In this document: piece after piece, positions 22,729 through 33,768 of the stretch
Position numbering within the stretch: position 1 is the stretch's first letter
How the letters are laid out: each line of letters starts with the position of its first letter
Assembly (NCBI GenBank): GCA_033558025.1
Contig: JAUCEF010000007.1
Location: 9,920,001-9,984,000 of the forward strand
Source of the DNA: Phytophthora sp. 'mugwort'
Taxonomy: Eukaryota > Oomycota > Peronosporomycetes > Peronosporales > Peronosporaceae
DNA length: 64,000 nt
Reading direction: 5' to 3'
The notes under the pieces: generated by a model
What the model was told of the DNA's origin: nothing
Databases searched by the model: none
What the model saw: only the letters and a program-made list of their open reading frames with translations
Program-made: the position numbers and the translations under genes

Positions 22729-23687
22729 TCAGCGCCAACAATGCAGGACAGCGCGTCAAGGGGACACGCTGCCATCGATGTTCATTTCAAAAGCTGCAAG
22801 CATCCAGCCACTTTAACTACAAGTTGTCCTGATGATAATATCCCTTGATAGCCCTTGGAACGAGACATGCATTTATGAGTTAGCAACCCTAGCTGCAGTA
22901 ATCTAGTGCTAAGGGCTCGCACCGACTTCGGTCGAGCCCATTGTCAATTCAGTTCTATACCTTCCGCCTAAACCTCAAGCACTTCACTTAAGCCCGCTTC
23001 CTTCATCAGTCGCCCTGTGCAAGCCAATAGCAATGACGCTTCTTTACATCTTGTGTGAGCAACGCGAGGTACCCGTTAGCGTATCGGTGCAAATGTGTTT
23101 GAGAGGGAGCTGTATTTGCGCAAAAACGCCTTCTTGGGAAACGCGAAGGGCAGGCTGTACGAGACATCCAGGCCACACAGAAAGTTGGTGTAGCTGGTGT
23201 CGGCGTCTTGCTTCCGCACCGCGGAGCAATGTCATCGAAAGAAGCCCGTTTTCTTTGTTGTGGTTGGCTCGTCTTGCTCGCCCAGAAAGAGGGCGACAAG
23301 GAACGACTTGAGTTGCTTTGAGGTACCGCATAATACTTCTTTGATCCTGCAACTTCTAATATCTTTATATCACTGGTGAAAACTACTTCTTTTATCCGAC
23401 TGTACCGCTCGTGTACCAGTCTTGCTGCTGCCACCACCATTCCCTGCACTCCCTCACTTCACTTCTGCAAGCGCAATGGCGAGCCCTATTCGTTCACGAC
23501 CCGGCCGGCAACGCTGTACTGGGGACAAAATGGCGCCGCACCGAACCATACCACACCGAATTAGCAACTATCAACGACTTCAAAAGCAGACATAACATGT
23601 CAGCAACGTAAGCAAATTTCTATCCAGATTTAGTCGGCAAACAGCTAGAGACGAAGCTAAAGTCGGTCTATTTATGGGAGAAGCAGC
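22729..23687. other. Intergenic, no gene supported
   Basis: A minus-strand frame at 23006-23449 and plus-strand frames at 23376-23611 are open but show no recognisable domain. The tract lies between two transposon remnants and is best left unassigned. Confidence 0.4.
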
Positions 23688-24554
23688 GTGAGCCGCTCCC
23701 AGGATTGGCCTCTTGGCACTATAACAGTTCTACCAACACAAGCGGAAGGCGAGGTCGTGCTGTGGGTCCGAGCACTAGGGGACAAGGGTGTGCCGGTGTC
23801 AGCATTAATGCTACAGAATATGGTGCTAGATGTGGGGGACGCGCTTAAGATTCACGGTCTATCCTGTCAGCGGAATGCAACTTTCGACGAGGGTTCATTC
23901 GACGCCACGCCCTATCGTTTCGCTACAATACACGACAGGCCAGATTGCACCACCCGATGCAATAGTTATAGCCGCAGAACTCAAGCAGAAAGTGCGGGCT
24001 CGAATGACTGACCTGGGCGTAGATCACGTGTTCAGCGCCGACCAGACTGCCGAGTTCTTTGAATACGTACCCAAGATACTTTCTCCGTCAAAGGGTCCAA
24101 GCCCGTGTGTGTTCGTAGCGGAGGTAAGAACAAGGATCGGGTCGGTGTCACGCTGCTTGGGGACTCTCATGACGATAAGTATCCCCCATATATTGTGGCA
24201 AAGGTATCCCCGTCGAAGGTGCCGGCAACGGACGAGGGAAAACATCCGTCTTTCGTCAAGGCTTCTCCATCGACAGGGTGGAGAAGTCAGAGGTAAAGGA
24301 GCTACAGCGGCAGGGGAAAGTGGTGACGCACGGCAACACCCGCGGTAGGTGGAATGAAGGCTTGTCGGTAGCCTTCTTGGAGCACCATTTTGGCGCCCGT
24401 GCCAACATGGCAAAATCTGTCCTACTGATGTGGGACGATCTGTCCGCTCCCTGGACACCCGCAGTCCAAGCATGTGCTGACCGCCTCAACGTGGATCTCA
24501 CCAAGTGCCTCCAGGCTGTACGGCTGTTTGTCAGCCAGCAGGCATGCCATGGAC
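23688..24554 (+). pseudogene. Pogo/Tigger-type DDE transposase, decayed
   Basis: The CENP-B-like DNA-binding part (VVLWVRALGDKGVPVSALML) is followed by the DDE_1 core: DLGVDHVFSADQTAEFFEYVP (first Asp in SADQT), DRVGVTLLGDSHDDKYPPYI, NEGLSVAFLEHHFGARANMA and KSVLLMWDDLSAPWTPAV (second acidic site in WDD). At least two frameshifts (about 24100 and 24280) break it. Recognisable sequence stops at about 24554, exactly where one arm of a 61 bp inverted repeat begins. Confidence 0.8.
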
Positions 24555-24859
24555 TCATGTTGTTACTTGTATGTCTGGCGAGTTACCGATGTGACTTTGG
24601 ACTCATAACCACTTGTAATAGTAGTGTACGTCGCCCATGAGTAGTTTGAATTGCTTTTCTCACTGTTCCAACACCGGCCACATTCAGCCAATTTTCTCCA
24701 CCAACCCGCATCAAACCACTCATAGGTGTAAACGATACACAATCAATTTTCTGGTTGTGATGTGACTTGTGGGTTACTGATTACGCAGAGCACTATTTCA
24801 AGTGGTTATGAGCCCAAAGTCACATCGGTAACTCGCCAGACATACAAGTAACAACATGA
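24555..24859. repeat. 61 bp near-perfect inverted repeat around a 183 bp spacer
   Basis: Arms 24555-24615 and 24799-24859 are reverse complements with one mismatch in 61 bases. The right arm overlaps the leader of the copia gag just downstream (TGGTTATGAGCC as a possible primer-binding start, ending at the ATG of MNSSGDLK). The left arm looks like the same leader from a second copy in opposite orientation. Confidence 0.9.
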
Positions 24860-25740
24860 ATTCAAGTGGAGATCTGAAGACAGTGACAGATCGAGAAAAG
24901 AAGAGCGCACACCCACCCTTTGACGGCAGCAATTTGAAGTATCGTTTGAGCGGATGAAGTTGAAGCTAGAACGCAAAGAAGCGTGAAAGTACTGCTAGAA
25001 GGAGGTGGACAAGCCAGAAGAGACAAAGCAGCAGGAGCTTGCTACCTGAGAGAAAGAGAAAGCCCGAGCGAAGGAGTTGCTTTACGATGCTATGACGGAC
25101 AAAATTATGAAGACAGTTGAATTTGAACCAGCTGCGTTTCGTGTATTTGAGAGATTGAAACAGAGATTCGTCTGCAAGACGTACTTTAAATATTCCGCTG
25201 AGATGATACATTTATGGAAGCTCCATTTTCAGAAAAATAGAAATATACCCGATCATTTAAGTGAAGTTCATCGTGTAATGGATCGGTTACCCCTGTCGGG
25301 TAAACCACTGGACGAGTTTCAGAAGCCGGCCTATTTGATTGGGACGCTTCCGGAAGATTGTGAAAACGTAGTAGAAACATCACTGGCAAGCCACGTACCA
25401 CGAGACATTAATGACCCTCCAAACTATGAGCAACTAGAGCATGTGCTTGAGGTGGCATTCGATCGGCGACAGGGAAAGAAGCTGGAGGATGAAGATAAAG
25501 CGTTGTTTGGTGGAATAAGCAGAGGATGAGGACGAGGACGAGGACGAGGTCGAGGCCGTGGACGTGGCTTTGACCGTGGTCGTGGAGGCCGTGGTGGTGG
25601 ATACAATCGTGAAAAGCGATTTGGTAGACGAGGAGGTAGCCAAGGAGCAGCACATAGTTACTCAGAACAAATTTCAAACTATGGAAACTGTTTTCACTGC
25701 GGAGAGAGATCACATCAAGTGCGTGACTGTCAGCCCTTAG
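24856..25740 (+). pseudogene. Ty1/copia gag with CCHC knuckle
   Basis: The leader ATG at 24856 opens MNSSGDLKTVTD...HPPFDGSN. After stops, a long frame at 25077-25529 reads as copia gag of the UBN2 type (FERLKQRFVCKTYFKYSAEM; MDRLPLSGKPLDEF). It runs into a TGA at 25527-25529, then the same frame continues as (RG)n repeats and the zinc knuckle CFHCGERSHQVRDC near 25700. The TGA sits where CGA is expected in the Arg-Gly run. No pol follows. Confidence 0.82.
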
Positions 25741-26103
25741 GTGAACGGCCACCAAGTGATGCAAAAGGGAGTTCGGAATCTCCAAAACAAGCGAGGTTTA
25801 AATGTAGTGCGCAGCTCAGGAAACCTGCTACTCAGAATTGTGCTGGTGATGAAAGTGAGGATGAAGCATTACGAGAAGTTGGAATACTTTCCCAACTTGG
25901 GAAAAGGTGAGAGAAGGAATGAGGAAATCAGAGGGAGAGATCTCTCACTCCACGAAATACACTCGGCAGCACAAGCAGCTTTTCTCACCGAAGTCATCTT
26001 TGTCTTCTTTATGAACTTGGTGTGTGTGGTGTGGGTTACTGATTACGCAGAAAACTATTACAAGTTAGTTGGAACGGCCCGCTGAAGGCTCACCTCGCGT
26101 TCG

Positions 26104-26401
26104 ATGAGTAGAGAATCTGCGACAGCAGTTAAGGCCCCCGCGAGAAGAAGGAGTGAAGTTAAATCTTGTTTCACCGAAACGAAAGGACGTAACGAAGTTG
26201 TTGATGGAGGCTTGGGAGAGTATTCCAGCAAATGTTATCAAGAGCCGCCTGGCTTATCTAAAGCTGAGCGACGCATGCGATGTTCCTCCACCTCCGCTCG
26301 ATAGAAGCACGGTTGTTTCAGCTAACGATGTTGTGTCTCTGTTAGAGACCGTTGAGATGATAGACACACAAGTGGCCAGGTGTCAGCTATACAAGGCGTG
26401 A
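26104..26401 (+). pseudogene. Probable C-terminal fragment of a pogo-type transposase
   Basis: The frame SPKRKDVTKLLMEAWESIPA then NVIKSRLAYLKLSDACD resembles the tail of DDE_1 transposases, where an AW-x-I-P motif precedes the end. Just upstream, 26033-26070 repeats the GGGTTACTGATTACGCAG end found at 24768-24785, so it abuts a second copia-LTR-like end. Assignment is tentative. Confidence 0.35.
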
Positions 26402-28630
26402 TCTCGTCGCTGCTTGGCATTGACTAAATATATGTAGCCAATCGTTTCTGCTTAATTTGGGTCGCGTGTGCAGGCAGGTGTGTATGCACGCGTGCAAGCC
26501 CCAGTGTATGGGTACTTTGGGGATCGGCTTTCGCTTTGGGAGGGTTCCCGAGTATAATCCCCCCCCTAGAACACGATTCTGACAGCCATTTTTCAATTTG
26601 ACGAGTTTTTCATCAAAACATGTGTTTGAAAATCATATGGCACAAATATTGCAATCTTGCAAACAATCCCTTACCCCTATACCTAATCCAAGATATAGTG
26701 TCGGATCAATGAAGTATTATACGGTAAACTTGGGAGCGAGAACCGCGGTCTTCATGTTGTTGGTGTAGCAGGTGAAAGTAGAATTAAGCTGCCAAGACAT
26801 CCACGATTTGCATCAGAAGCACTTAGTAGATTTGTGAGTAGCCAATCACGAATGACTGGACATGGCGGCGCGATTGATAAGTACAGCACAAGACCGAATC
26901 ACATGTAGTTTGAATCCCGAACTGTACCCCTTTCCGAAGTTTAAGTTACTCGAGGAGATTTGGAAACACGGTCTTGAATTTCATGTTATGTTTTTCATAC
27001 GAAATTATGCTACGAAAATAAAAAAATACCGTAATATGTTATTCGTCGAATTATATAGGGCATGCATTATTGCGACCGACTGGTTGTTCATGGGACGAAT
27101 TATCGATTTTAAGGGGCCCAAATCCCAAAGACAAAAGTGTGTCGGATAATACACAGGTTTTACGGTAAATACATGTAATGAGAGTGAGTCTTGCGACTGA
27201 GCCATGCAGCCGGAGAACAATGCAGGAACGTTCCTGACTCAGTACCCACTCCGTACGGATACAATTTTGTACATGTATACAACAAGTCTGCAAAGCCACT
27301 CATTCAGGGAAACGCGTGTCGAGCATTCAAATGGAACCAGGAACGGAGTGAAGATCAAGGAAGCGGCCTCGGTTGGACTCTCCCGAAGGGGGGGCGGGAT
27401 CGCGGTGGAGCTGAGAGCTGGAGATCGACTCTGCCAAGTCGGGTGAGGCCGCTTCGTCTTCGACAGACGGCGATGCGGCTTGGCATGCGAACTTCACCTT
27501 AATCGATACGTGTCGGGCCGGTAGCAAGTCCATCGAAGATCTGAGCTCCGAGGATGGGTGTCTCCTCGACTGTGTCTCCACGACTGTCCATACTTGGAGA
27601 AGACGCAAATCCCTTCGTCGAGTGAATTCACGCTTACACAGACGAGTACCGGAAACAAAACGCTACAGGCAAGTATTCAGCAATGAAATATTTCGTACGA
27701 ACCGTACGCTACTGTACGCTAAGCTAACTTTTACTCTGTAGATTTCCGAGGTCTCTCATGCAAGAGCGTAAGCCAGCGCAACAAGGGTATCCTGCGTTCA
27801 CGCGCCGTCTGCATCGCTTATCCTAGCCGAATGGAAGATTTACGCTAAGACTCTGATCTGCACCCACGGAGACAAGTATAAGTACCGTGGTCAAGGCAAT
27901 CGTCCGCATCAAGAAGTGCATCTTATTGAGTGTAAGGCACCGGTATGTGATTACTTTAATCGGTCGCAGTCGTTGCCGTCTATTGGAGTCGGTTACAGTC
28001 GGTTACAGTCTGCCCGTCGATCACGTTCTGGTACCGACTCGGCAGTCGGTTGCGTTCTGTGTTTTACTAACTTTGCGGCTATGTGTTATTAGATTAATGC
28101 CTGCCTCGGAATCGTCAACATTTTCACAAACGAAATCGATGCGTGTATGATAAACGCTACGCTGGCGCATAACCACCACCTCGGAGTGCGAGCGTAAAAG
28201 TGTTATCCTCGTAATCGTCTTTCAGTGGACGACGAGGTTTTGGAGACTGTAGACTAAAGCAGGCTAGAAGTTTAAGCACTCTCATATTTCTGTAGAGCAA
28301 ACAGATAGCAACCCTACCCCACAAGATGTCCAGAGTCGTGTTCGATCGCTCAAGAAGCGGGAACAAGGATTTCGAACCGTGTTCAGCGTCTCAATAACTG
28401 GACACTTGTGTTCTGCGGAGTTCCAGGGAACGGCGGCCATATATATTCGTGAACGGGAAGATTTGTAGATCAAATGCTATCGTTCTGAATCCGAGGTCAC
28501 CACTCACCAGTTCTTTGTTTATTATGTGAATATTTGCTCATCTTAGAAAATTGCTACCTGCATTAAATTCCAAGCAAAGCACATGGTTAAGGTTTTCGTA
28601 AATTCCCTGAAGTATTAATGATCATGCGAC
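26402..28630. other. Intergenic, AT-rich, no gene supported
   Basis: Open frames here are short and carry no domain. The stretch near 26860-27150 is AT-rich and translates with Lys/Ile-rich composition typical of non-coding DNA. A short ACAGTCGGTT doublet lies at about 27990. Confidence 0.5.
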
Positions 28631-29060
28631 CCATGGAACGAATTCGTCGAAGTACGCATATTTTCGTTTATGGCACATGACGCTTATGGCAAGGGTCAGT
28701 ATGTACAACATGCTGTTGTTCAAAATGAACGCGCATTGTTTTCAGCGATGAGGAGTTCAAGAAGAACAACCCCTCCTGGCACAAATTGCAGTGCGCGGTG
28801 ATTGACAAAGATGTCACGAAAATTGGAGTCTTGAACGCTGCCTTAACAAAAAGCGTGCGAAATTAACGTTGTTAATTCCACGTGGTGGAATATTTGCGAG
28901 AAGAAATCTCTTGTGCTGATTACCGATTTACGTCGTGGCAGAAGAACCAATTGGGAGCTTCGTAAGAACAACACGTTGCAGACGGAATCTTTGTGCTGAT
29001 TACCGATTTACGTCGCGGCAGAAGGACCAATTGCGAGCTTCGTAAGAACACGTTACGATA
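28631..29060 (+). pseudogene. MULE transposase core fragment (copy C)
   Basis: Three-frame reading gives FMAHDAYGKGQYVQHAVVQN, then KKNNPSWHKLQCAVIDKDVT, matching copy B at 20830-21040. The end carries a duplicated segment of about 60 bp (28906-28968 and 28985-29052) beginning TGTGCTGATTACCGATTTAC. Confidence 0.7.
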
Positions 29061-29572
29061 CCGCTGTCTTCGTATGTTCTTATGATAACTTTCAATACAT
29101 TTAACTCAGCTTCTTTGATACCTCGCAAGATGGTTGCTGTCAACGTGTCTGTCAAAAGGTCAGGTTATGTAGATCTATCTACCCGATGAACGTGATGACG
29201 TACCTTGGTCCGTGTATTGTCTGCAGCTACCTGATCGCGCGGGGAAGTGGCCTTAGTCTGTCAAGAAATCAGTTGTGTAAAGCTACCCGATCGGCAGGTT
29301 GACGGCCGTCACTATCCGGAAGATGTATGCTATACACCGAACCGAACAGGACCGAGAAAACAGATATTTACTGCAGTCGGGCACTTTCGGGCACAATCGG
29401 TGCTGCGTCGGGTACGGAAAAACAGACACTTTACTAAAAACCACCGATTTAGAACTCAAGAGTGCTTCCATTAGATCCAGGATTACCCTGCCAACCCTCA
29501 CACCACGGGAAAAATAACACAAAGTATTACACTTGCCTTAGACGCTTACCTCTCCTTTGATCATCATGTCTA
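29061..29572. other. Intergenic, no gene supported
   Basis: A unique-looking stretch between the MULE fragment and the pogo fragment. No domain is seen in any frame. Confidence 0.45.
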
Positions 29573-29940
29573 CTATGTCCTCTTCATCATCGACCTCACG
29601 AACCTCAGGAAAAGCTCCATGCGCCTTAGTTGCTTAGCGAGAGCATTAGACAATGCTTCAAATGTTGGGTCGACAGTTGGCACGGCGAGGATGCCCTTAA
29701 ACCTGTTCGAGATCGTCGAATCGGACAGCTCGTCCCGCGCGCTGGCAACCCAGCCAACCAGTCTATCCCTGGACGGCGCCTTAACCACGCTGCCGCTCTC
29801 CTGGCTCGCCAGCTTATCCTGTCTGCCAGTTGACCCAGCGTTGGCGCAGACGCTGCTTCAACGGGCGGTTCCAAGCAATATCCGCCGGATGCACAGCCGA
29901 GGGCTGCGACCTCGACCCGCACTGGCTCGTGTGCAGCCCA
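29573..29940 (-). pseudogene. Pogo/Tigger transposase C-terminal fragment
   Basis: Minus-strand HPADIAWNRPLKQRLRQRWV followed in another frame by APSRDRLVGWVASARDEL is the post-catalytic part of the same transposase family as 23688-24554. It lies about 300 bp upstream of PIG-T, so the promoter of that gene may contain transposon sequence. Confidence 0.65.
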
Positions 29941-30231
29941 TAAAGAGTTGCGAAATGACTAACCTTTGCCTGGCTGGTGCCTAACCCACCTTTTAGCGAG
30001 CCGTGGTCACCTATTTTTGGAACTGTCGGAAATGACAACAATTCAGATGTGTCCAATTGCTGGCGTCTAATTGGCTTATTTGGCGTGTCGGATATAACAT
30101 TCTGCCGGATACTACACAGGTTTACGGTTGTAAACATCCTTGCGAAGTCTACCAAGTTGCTCTACGGTGCGTGCAACGTAAACTTCCACAAGCAACATTG
30201 TCATCAGCACAATTCAACGGGATCGATCAAG

Positions 30232-31818
30232 ATGGCGCTCGTCGCGCTGTTCCTGTGCCTGCTCTTGCTGCTCCACGGGTCCCGCGCCACGTTCACAGAG
30301 CGGCTGACTCTACGGCCGCTGCCTGCCATTAACCAGGTGCTGGGCCACTTCGAGTTCTGCGTGGACGAGGACTCCGCCTCGGACGGCGCGTCACTCTTTC
30401 CCAACGTGTTGCGCCAGATCCTTGGAAAACACGACGCCGAGTCGCTGCACCTGACCTTTACCGTCGGCAAGTATGCAGACTGGCGTTACGGCTCGACGCA
30501 GAGTTTCAGTGGCTCTGGATTCGCCCGCGCGCCCTTCGGCACACGGCTGCATGTATCTCTACGCGGCGACGCAGACGTCCAGCCGCGCTGGAGAGGCTTG
30601 ACATCGGAGCTGGGCGGTATCTTCTCCGCCTCGCTGAACCAGATGGACGAGACGGTGGTAACGGGCCTGTTACCGGGCTCGACACCCCAGGAGTTGGGTG
30701 CCTTCCCGACGATAGACGCCGACCCTGCACTTGTGTTCCTGCACGGTTCGCTGGCTCGCGAGGAGCTCTGCACGGAGAACCTGACACCCTGGCTTAAGAT
30801 GCTGCCGTGCCGATCGATTGCTGGTCTGGGGTCTCTCATTGACCCCATTAATGCCGTGTCGGGGGAGTATTTCTCGTTGTCGTTGTTTGCTGAAATATCT
30901 TCGGACGGCAACTTGAGACTCCGACAGCATTTAACGACTGTGCAAAGCCCTACAAAGCACAATAAAGCGCGGTGGAGTCTTGACTCGCTGTTCTTTGCAA
31001 GTGACCAGCCCAGCACGGATATTGTTGCTTGTCCACTTGCTGAAGAGAGCGTTATTCACACAGAAGGCATGAAGTCGTCGAATGTTGTGACCACCAATCT
31101 TCGCAAGGAACCCGTGTCGCTGTCCGAACCGTGGTTCGAGGACTGGAAACTTGCGGCCGAAGAAGCTGCTTTAAAAAGCAGCTACAGAACACAGCAAGAT
31201 GTGGTGTCGGTACACCGCTTTGTCACTGGATACGGTCAGGTGGGCGGTGGCATCGCGGTACAGCTTAAGAACAACCATCCATCATGTGGCCTGCATGTTA
31301 CGTATCACGACGTTGTTCCATGGTATCTTCGCGTATACTTCCACACGTTCCGAGCAACGGCCAATGGCAGCAAGCAGAAGGCGCAGACGTTGATTCAAGC
31401 TTTTGATTTTGTGCCAGCGGAGTTGCGTGGGCGCCCGAATCAGTTGCGCCTTGTGGCTTTCGTTCCAGCCAATACCACATTGGTTTTCTCATTTCAGATG
31501 GAAAAGGCGTTCCTGCGCTTGTCGGAACATCCACCTGATGCCAACCGTGGTTTTGATATCGCCTCAGGCGTGGCTACCTTTGTCATGCCGGATGATGGTG
31601 AGGAGGCGTCGATCTGTAGCAAGGAAGCTGGATTTCCATCTTTTATCACGACGTTGTTTACGGAACCTTTGCTTGTGCCGCTGCCAACACCCGACTTCAG
31701 CATGCCATATAACGTCATTACGATGACATCGACTGTCGTCGCCTTCTTCGTGGGAACGATGCTCAATGCGCTCCTACGCAAAGCACCCCGCCTAAAGCAA
31801 ATGATGGCAAGGTCATAA
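30232..31818 (+). CDS. PIGT: GPI transamidase subunit PIG-T (Gpi16)
   Basis: PIG-T is a lumenal subunit of the ER GPI transamidase, which replaces the C-terminal signal of precursor proteins with a GPI anchor. The single-exon frame from ATG 30232 gives 528 residues, close to the usual 550-600. A signal peptide is plain (MALVALFLCLLLLLHGSRA). Family blocks follow: LRPLPAINQVLGHFEF, the WRYG near residue 83, the CTENLTPWLKMLPCRSIAGL region and GYGQVGGGIAVQLKN. A single C-terminal membrane segment lies at about 495-515 (ITMTSTVVAFFVGTMLNALL) with a short basic tail. The frame is open upstream to 29977, but the signal peptide fixes the start at 30232. It converges with the MFS gene (135 bp gap). 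Confidence 0.95.
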   Translation: MALVALFLCLLLLLHGSRATFTERLTLRPLPAINQVLGHFEFCVDEDSASDGASLFPNVLRQILGKHDAESLHLTFTVGKYADWRYGSTQSFSGSGFARAPFGTRLHVSLRGDADVQPRWRGLTSELGGIFSASLNQMDETVVTGLLPGSTPQELGAFPTIDADPALVFLHGSLAREELCTENLTPWLKMLPCRSIAGLGSLIDPINAVSGEYFSLSLFAEISSDGNLRLRQHLTTVQSPTKHNKARWSLDSLFFASDQPSTDIVACPLAEESVIHTEGMKSSNVVTTNLRKEPVSLSEPWFEDWKLAAEEAALKSSYRTQQDVVSVHRFVTGYGQVGGGIAVQLKNNHPSCGLHVTYHDVVPWYLRVYFHTFRATANGSKQKAQTLIQAFDFVPAELRGRPNQLRLVAFVPANTTLVFSFQMEKAFLRLSEHPPDANRGFDIASGVATFVMPDDGEEASICSKEAGFPSFITTLFTEPLLVPLPTPDFSMPYNVITMTSTVVAFFVGTMLNALLRKAPRLKQMMARS

Positions 31819-31953
31819 TGCAGTGAAATAACCAAAGGCAAACAGGCGGTTTACGATTTTAAATATACGCGATGTCGCTCGCGTACGTTATCTATCTTTT
31901 CTCAACACCCTAACTGGGTCATGGGGTAAATTAGTTTCAACAAAAACAATTAT

Positions 31954-33768
31954 TCACACGACGCTCTTGAACACCGGTTGATGCGAGGTATTCGCCGTCG
32001 TCGTGCGCTGCTTTCCGTTGCCATTACTATATTTACTATAGTGCGCAGTGATACTAGTAGTCGTCGCGTAGTTCCGACCAGACTCGATAGCGCCGCAGGT
32101 GAGGCAAAAGAAGGCCCACACGCTCCAAAACAGAACGATGCGGAATCCGACACGGTACGTGCAGGCAGCGTTGCATGATCCGACACTTCCGAGACCACTG
32201 GCATCTGTATCTGCGTCAGCAGCAGGGTCAATGATGAAATTCATAATAAAGCCAGGGATGTAGTTTGACGCTGCATATCCAAAGAGGTTATAGCTGGCGT
32301 ATGCCACTGAAGAGGCCAGTGGGCGTAACCGTGGAGGAGCTGCTGAAATGACAATACCGGAGCACGCTGGAAGGATACTGCCTCCGCAAAACAGCATGAG
32401 CCAGAGGAACACCGCGATATAGAAAGTGTTGTGCACATACGACACAGGCAGAGCCGCCAGGCAAGCTGCGCCTCCAAGCACCATGCACACCCGCAGCGCT
32501 TGCATTTGATGGTACGGGCCTGAGTACCCGCCGAACTGATCGATGAGCCAGCCGCCGAAGAACACGCCCATGATCGGGCCTGTGCCACTCACTAGCAGAT
32601 ACGCCAGATGAATCTCGTACATCGAGTCCTTCGTGTTGGTCTCCAGATACAGCGTTGTCCAAAATTGCACACCGGCGACCACGAAAAATAATCCAGACAG
32701 ACCCATAACGATAAACACGTACACTCTGTGCTGCAGCAACAGCCACAAGTTGCTCCAGCTCGAAGTGGTCTCTTCGTGTTCGTGTGACTCCAATGTGCGG
32801 AAGATGTAGCCGTCCGACACGATGCTGTCTCTCGAGTGGCTCATTAGCACGCGTTCGTCATCGTGCGTCGTCGGTATGCTTTGCTCCACACTGGTATCCT
32901 CGTCTTCGTCTTCGTCCACAATGACGATAGAGCGACGACGAGTCGAGCGCAGTCGGATGTGCTCCCGCGGCACGAAAAAAATCAAAATGGAGAGCGGAAG
33001 AATGAGAGCGAACTGGGTCAGGAACGGCCACCGCCAGCAGTAAATTCCGTGACAAAGTCGCATGGAGGCATCGTCGATGCCGTTAACGAGATCGGCGTTC
33101 GCATTAATACCCAGCGCAGCCTTGGATAAACGGGTAACGACAGTTTGGAACGACGACGCCGCATCCGGTCCCTGAGAAGCCAGCCAGATGGTGACAGAAC
33201 CGGCGAAGTAGCCTAAGGTGATACCAACAGGCACGGCGCCTTGCAGGTAGCTCATCCAGGTGCCGCGCTTGGCCTTGGGGGCGTAGTCGTGCACCCACAG
33301 CGGCGAGTAAACGCAACTGAAGGCTTGTGTCAGCCCCACGAAGCCGCGCAACGAGATAAGCAGCGACTTGGAGTACCAGGCCGTGGTGGGGGCGCACGCG
33401 AGGCCAAGTACCGCCAAATTGTTAGCCGCAAGCGAGACGCCGAGCAGCTGACGCGGATCGAAGCGGCGGAAGAGTGTGCTGCACCAGGGTGAAGCCAGCG
33501 AGATGGAGATGTACACGATGGCTCCCAGTAGTCCCTGCTCCTGCGGGCTTAGGCGGAACGTGAACGTGAACTGCTGCAGTAGCGACGGCACGGCGCCGGC
33601 CTCGAGGTACATGAACACCTGCGTGAGCACGAGAAATTTGAACAGGTACTCGGATGAGTCTCGGCGCAGCGCAGACGACGACGGTAGCAATGGCGATGTC
33701 GGCGGTGAGTCCACAGTCCCATAGCCGGCGGAGGTCGAGTGGACGCGCGACAAGGCGGTAGCAGTCAT
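31954..33768 (-). CDS. Major facilitator superfamily transporter, Spinster-like
   Basis: A 604-residue single-exon membrane protein with about 12 hydrophobic segments. There is a hydrophilic N-terminus (Ser/Pro-rich, about 45 residues) and an acidic central loop between TM6 and TM7 (about 270-330, VDEDEDEDTSVEQ), the usual MFS split. Motifs include LLGAIVYISISLASPWCSTL with FRRFDPRQLLG in the TM2-3 loop position, and a TM4-5 stretch SLRGFVGLTQAFSCVYSPLW. The TM8-9 loop reads GGWLIDQFGG. The arrangement is closest to Spinster-type carriers of lysosomal lipids or sugars, but the substrate cannot be read. The start at 33768 gives MTATALSRVHSTSAGYG. Confidence 0.85.
   Translation of the reverse strand: MTATALSRVHSTSAGYGTVDSPPTSPLLPSSSALRRDSSEYLFKFLVLTQVFMYLEAGAVPSLLQQFTFTFRLSPQEQGLLGAIVYISISLASPWCSTLFRRFDPRQLLGVSLAANNLAVLGLACAPTTAWYSKSLLISLRGFVGLTQAFSCVYSPLWVHDYAPKAKRGTWMSYLQGAVPVGITLGYFAGSVTIWLASQGPDAASSFQTVVTRLSKAALGINANADLVNGIDDASMRLCHGIYCWRWPFLTQFALILPLSILIFFVPREHIRLRSTRRRSIVIVDEDEDEDTSVEQSIPTTHDDERVLMSHSRDSIVSDGYIFRTLESHEHEETTSSWSNLWLLLQHRVYVFIVMGLSGLFFVVAGVQFWTTLYLETNTKDSMYEIHLAYLLVSGTGPIMGVFFGGWLIDQFGGYSGPYHQMQALRVCMVLGGAACLAALPVSYVHNTFYIAVFLWLMLFCGGSILPACSGIVISAAPPRLRPLASSVAYASYNLFGYAASNYIPGFIMNFIIDPAADADTDASGLGSVGSCNAACTYRVGFRIVLFWSVWAFFCLTCGAIESGRNYATTTSITAHYSKYSNGNGKQRTTTANTSHQPVFKSVV

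Noticed and set aside
25408..25785. Minus-strand frames rich in Ser, Arg or Leu over the copia gag
   Set aside because: They mirror the plus-strand (RG)n coding repeat and have no independent motif.
29977..30231. Upstream open extension of the PIG-T frame
   Set aside because: A strong signal peptide begins at ATG 30232, and the upstream residues have no family match and lie in transposon-derived flank.
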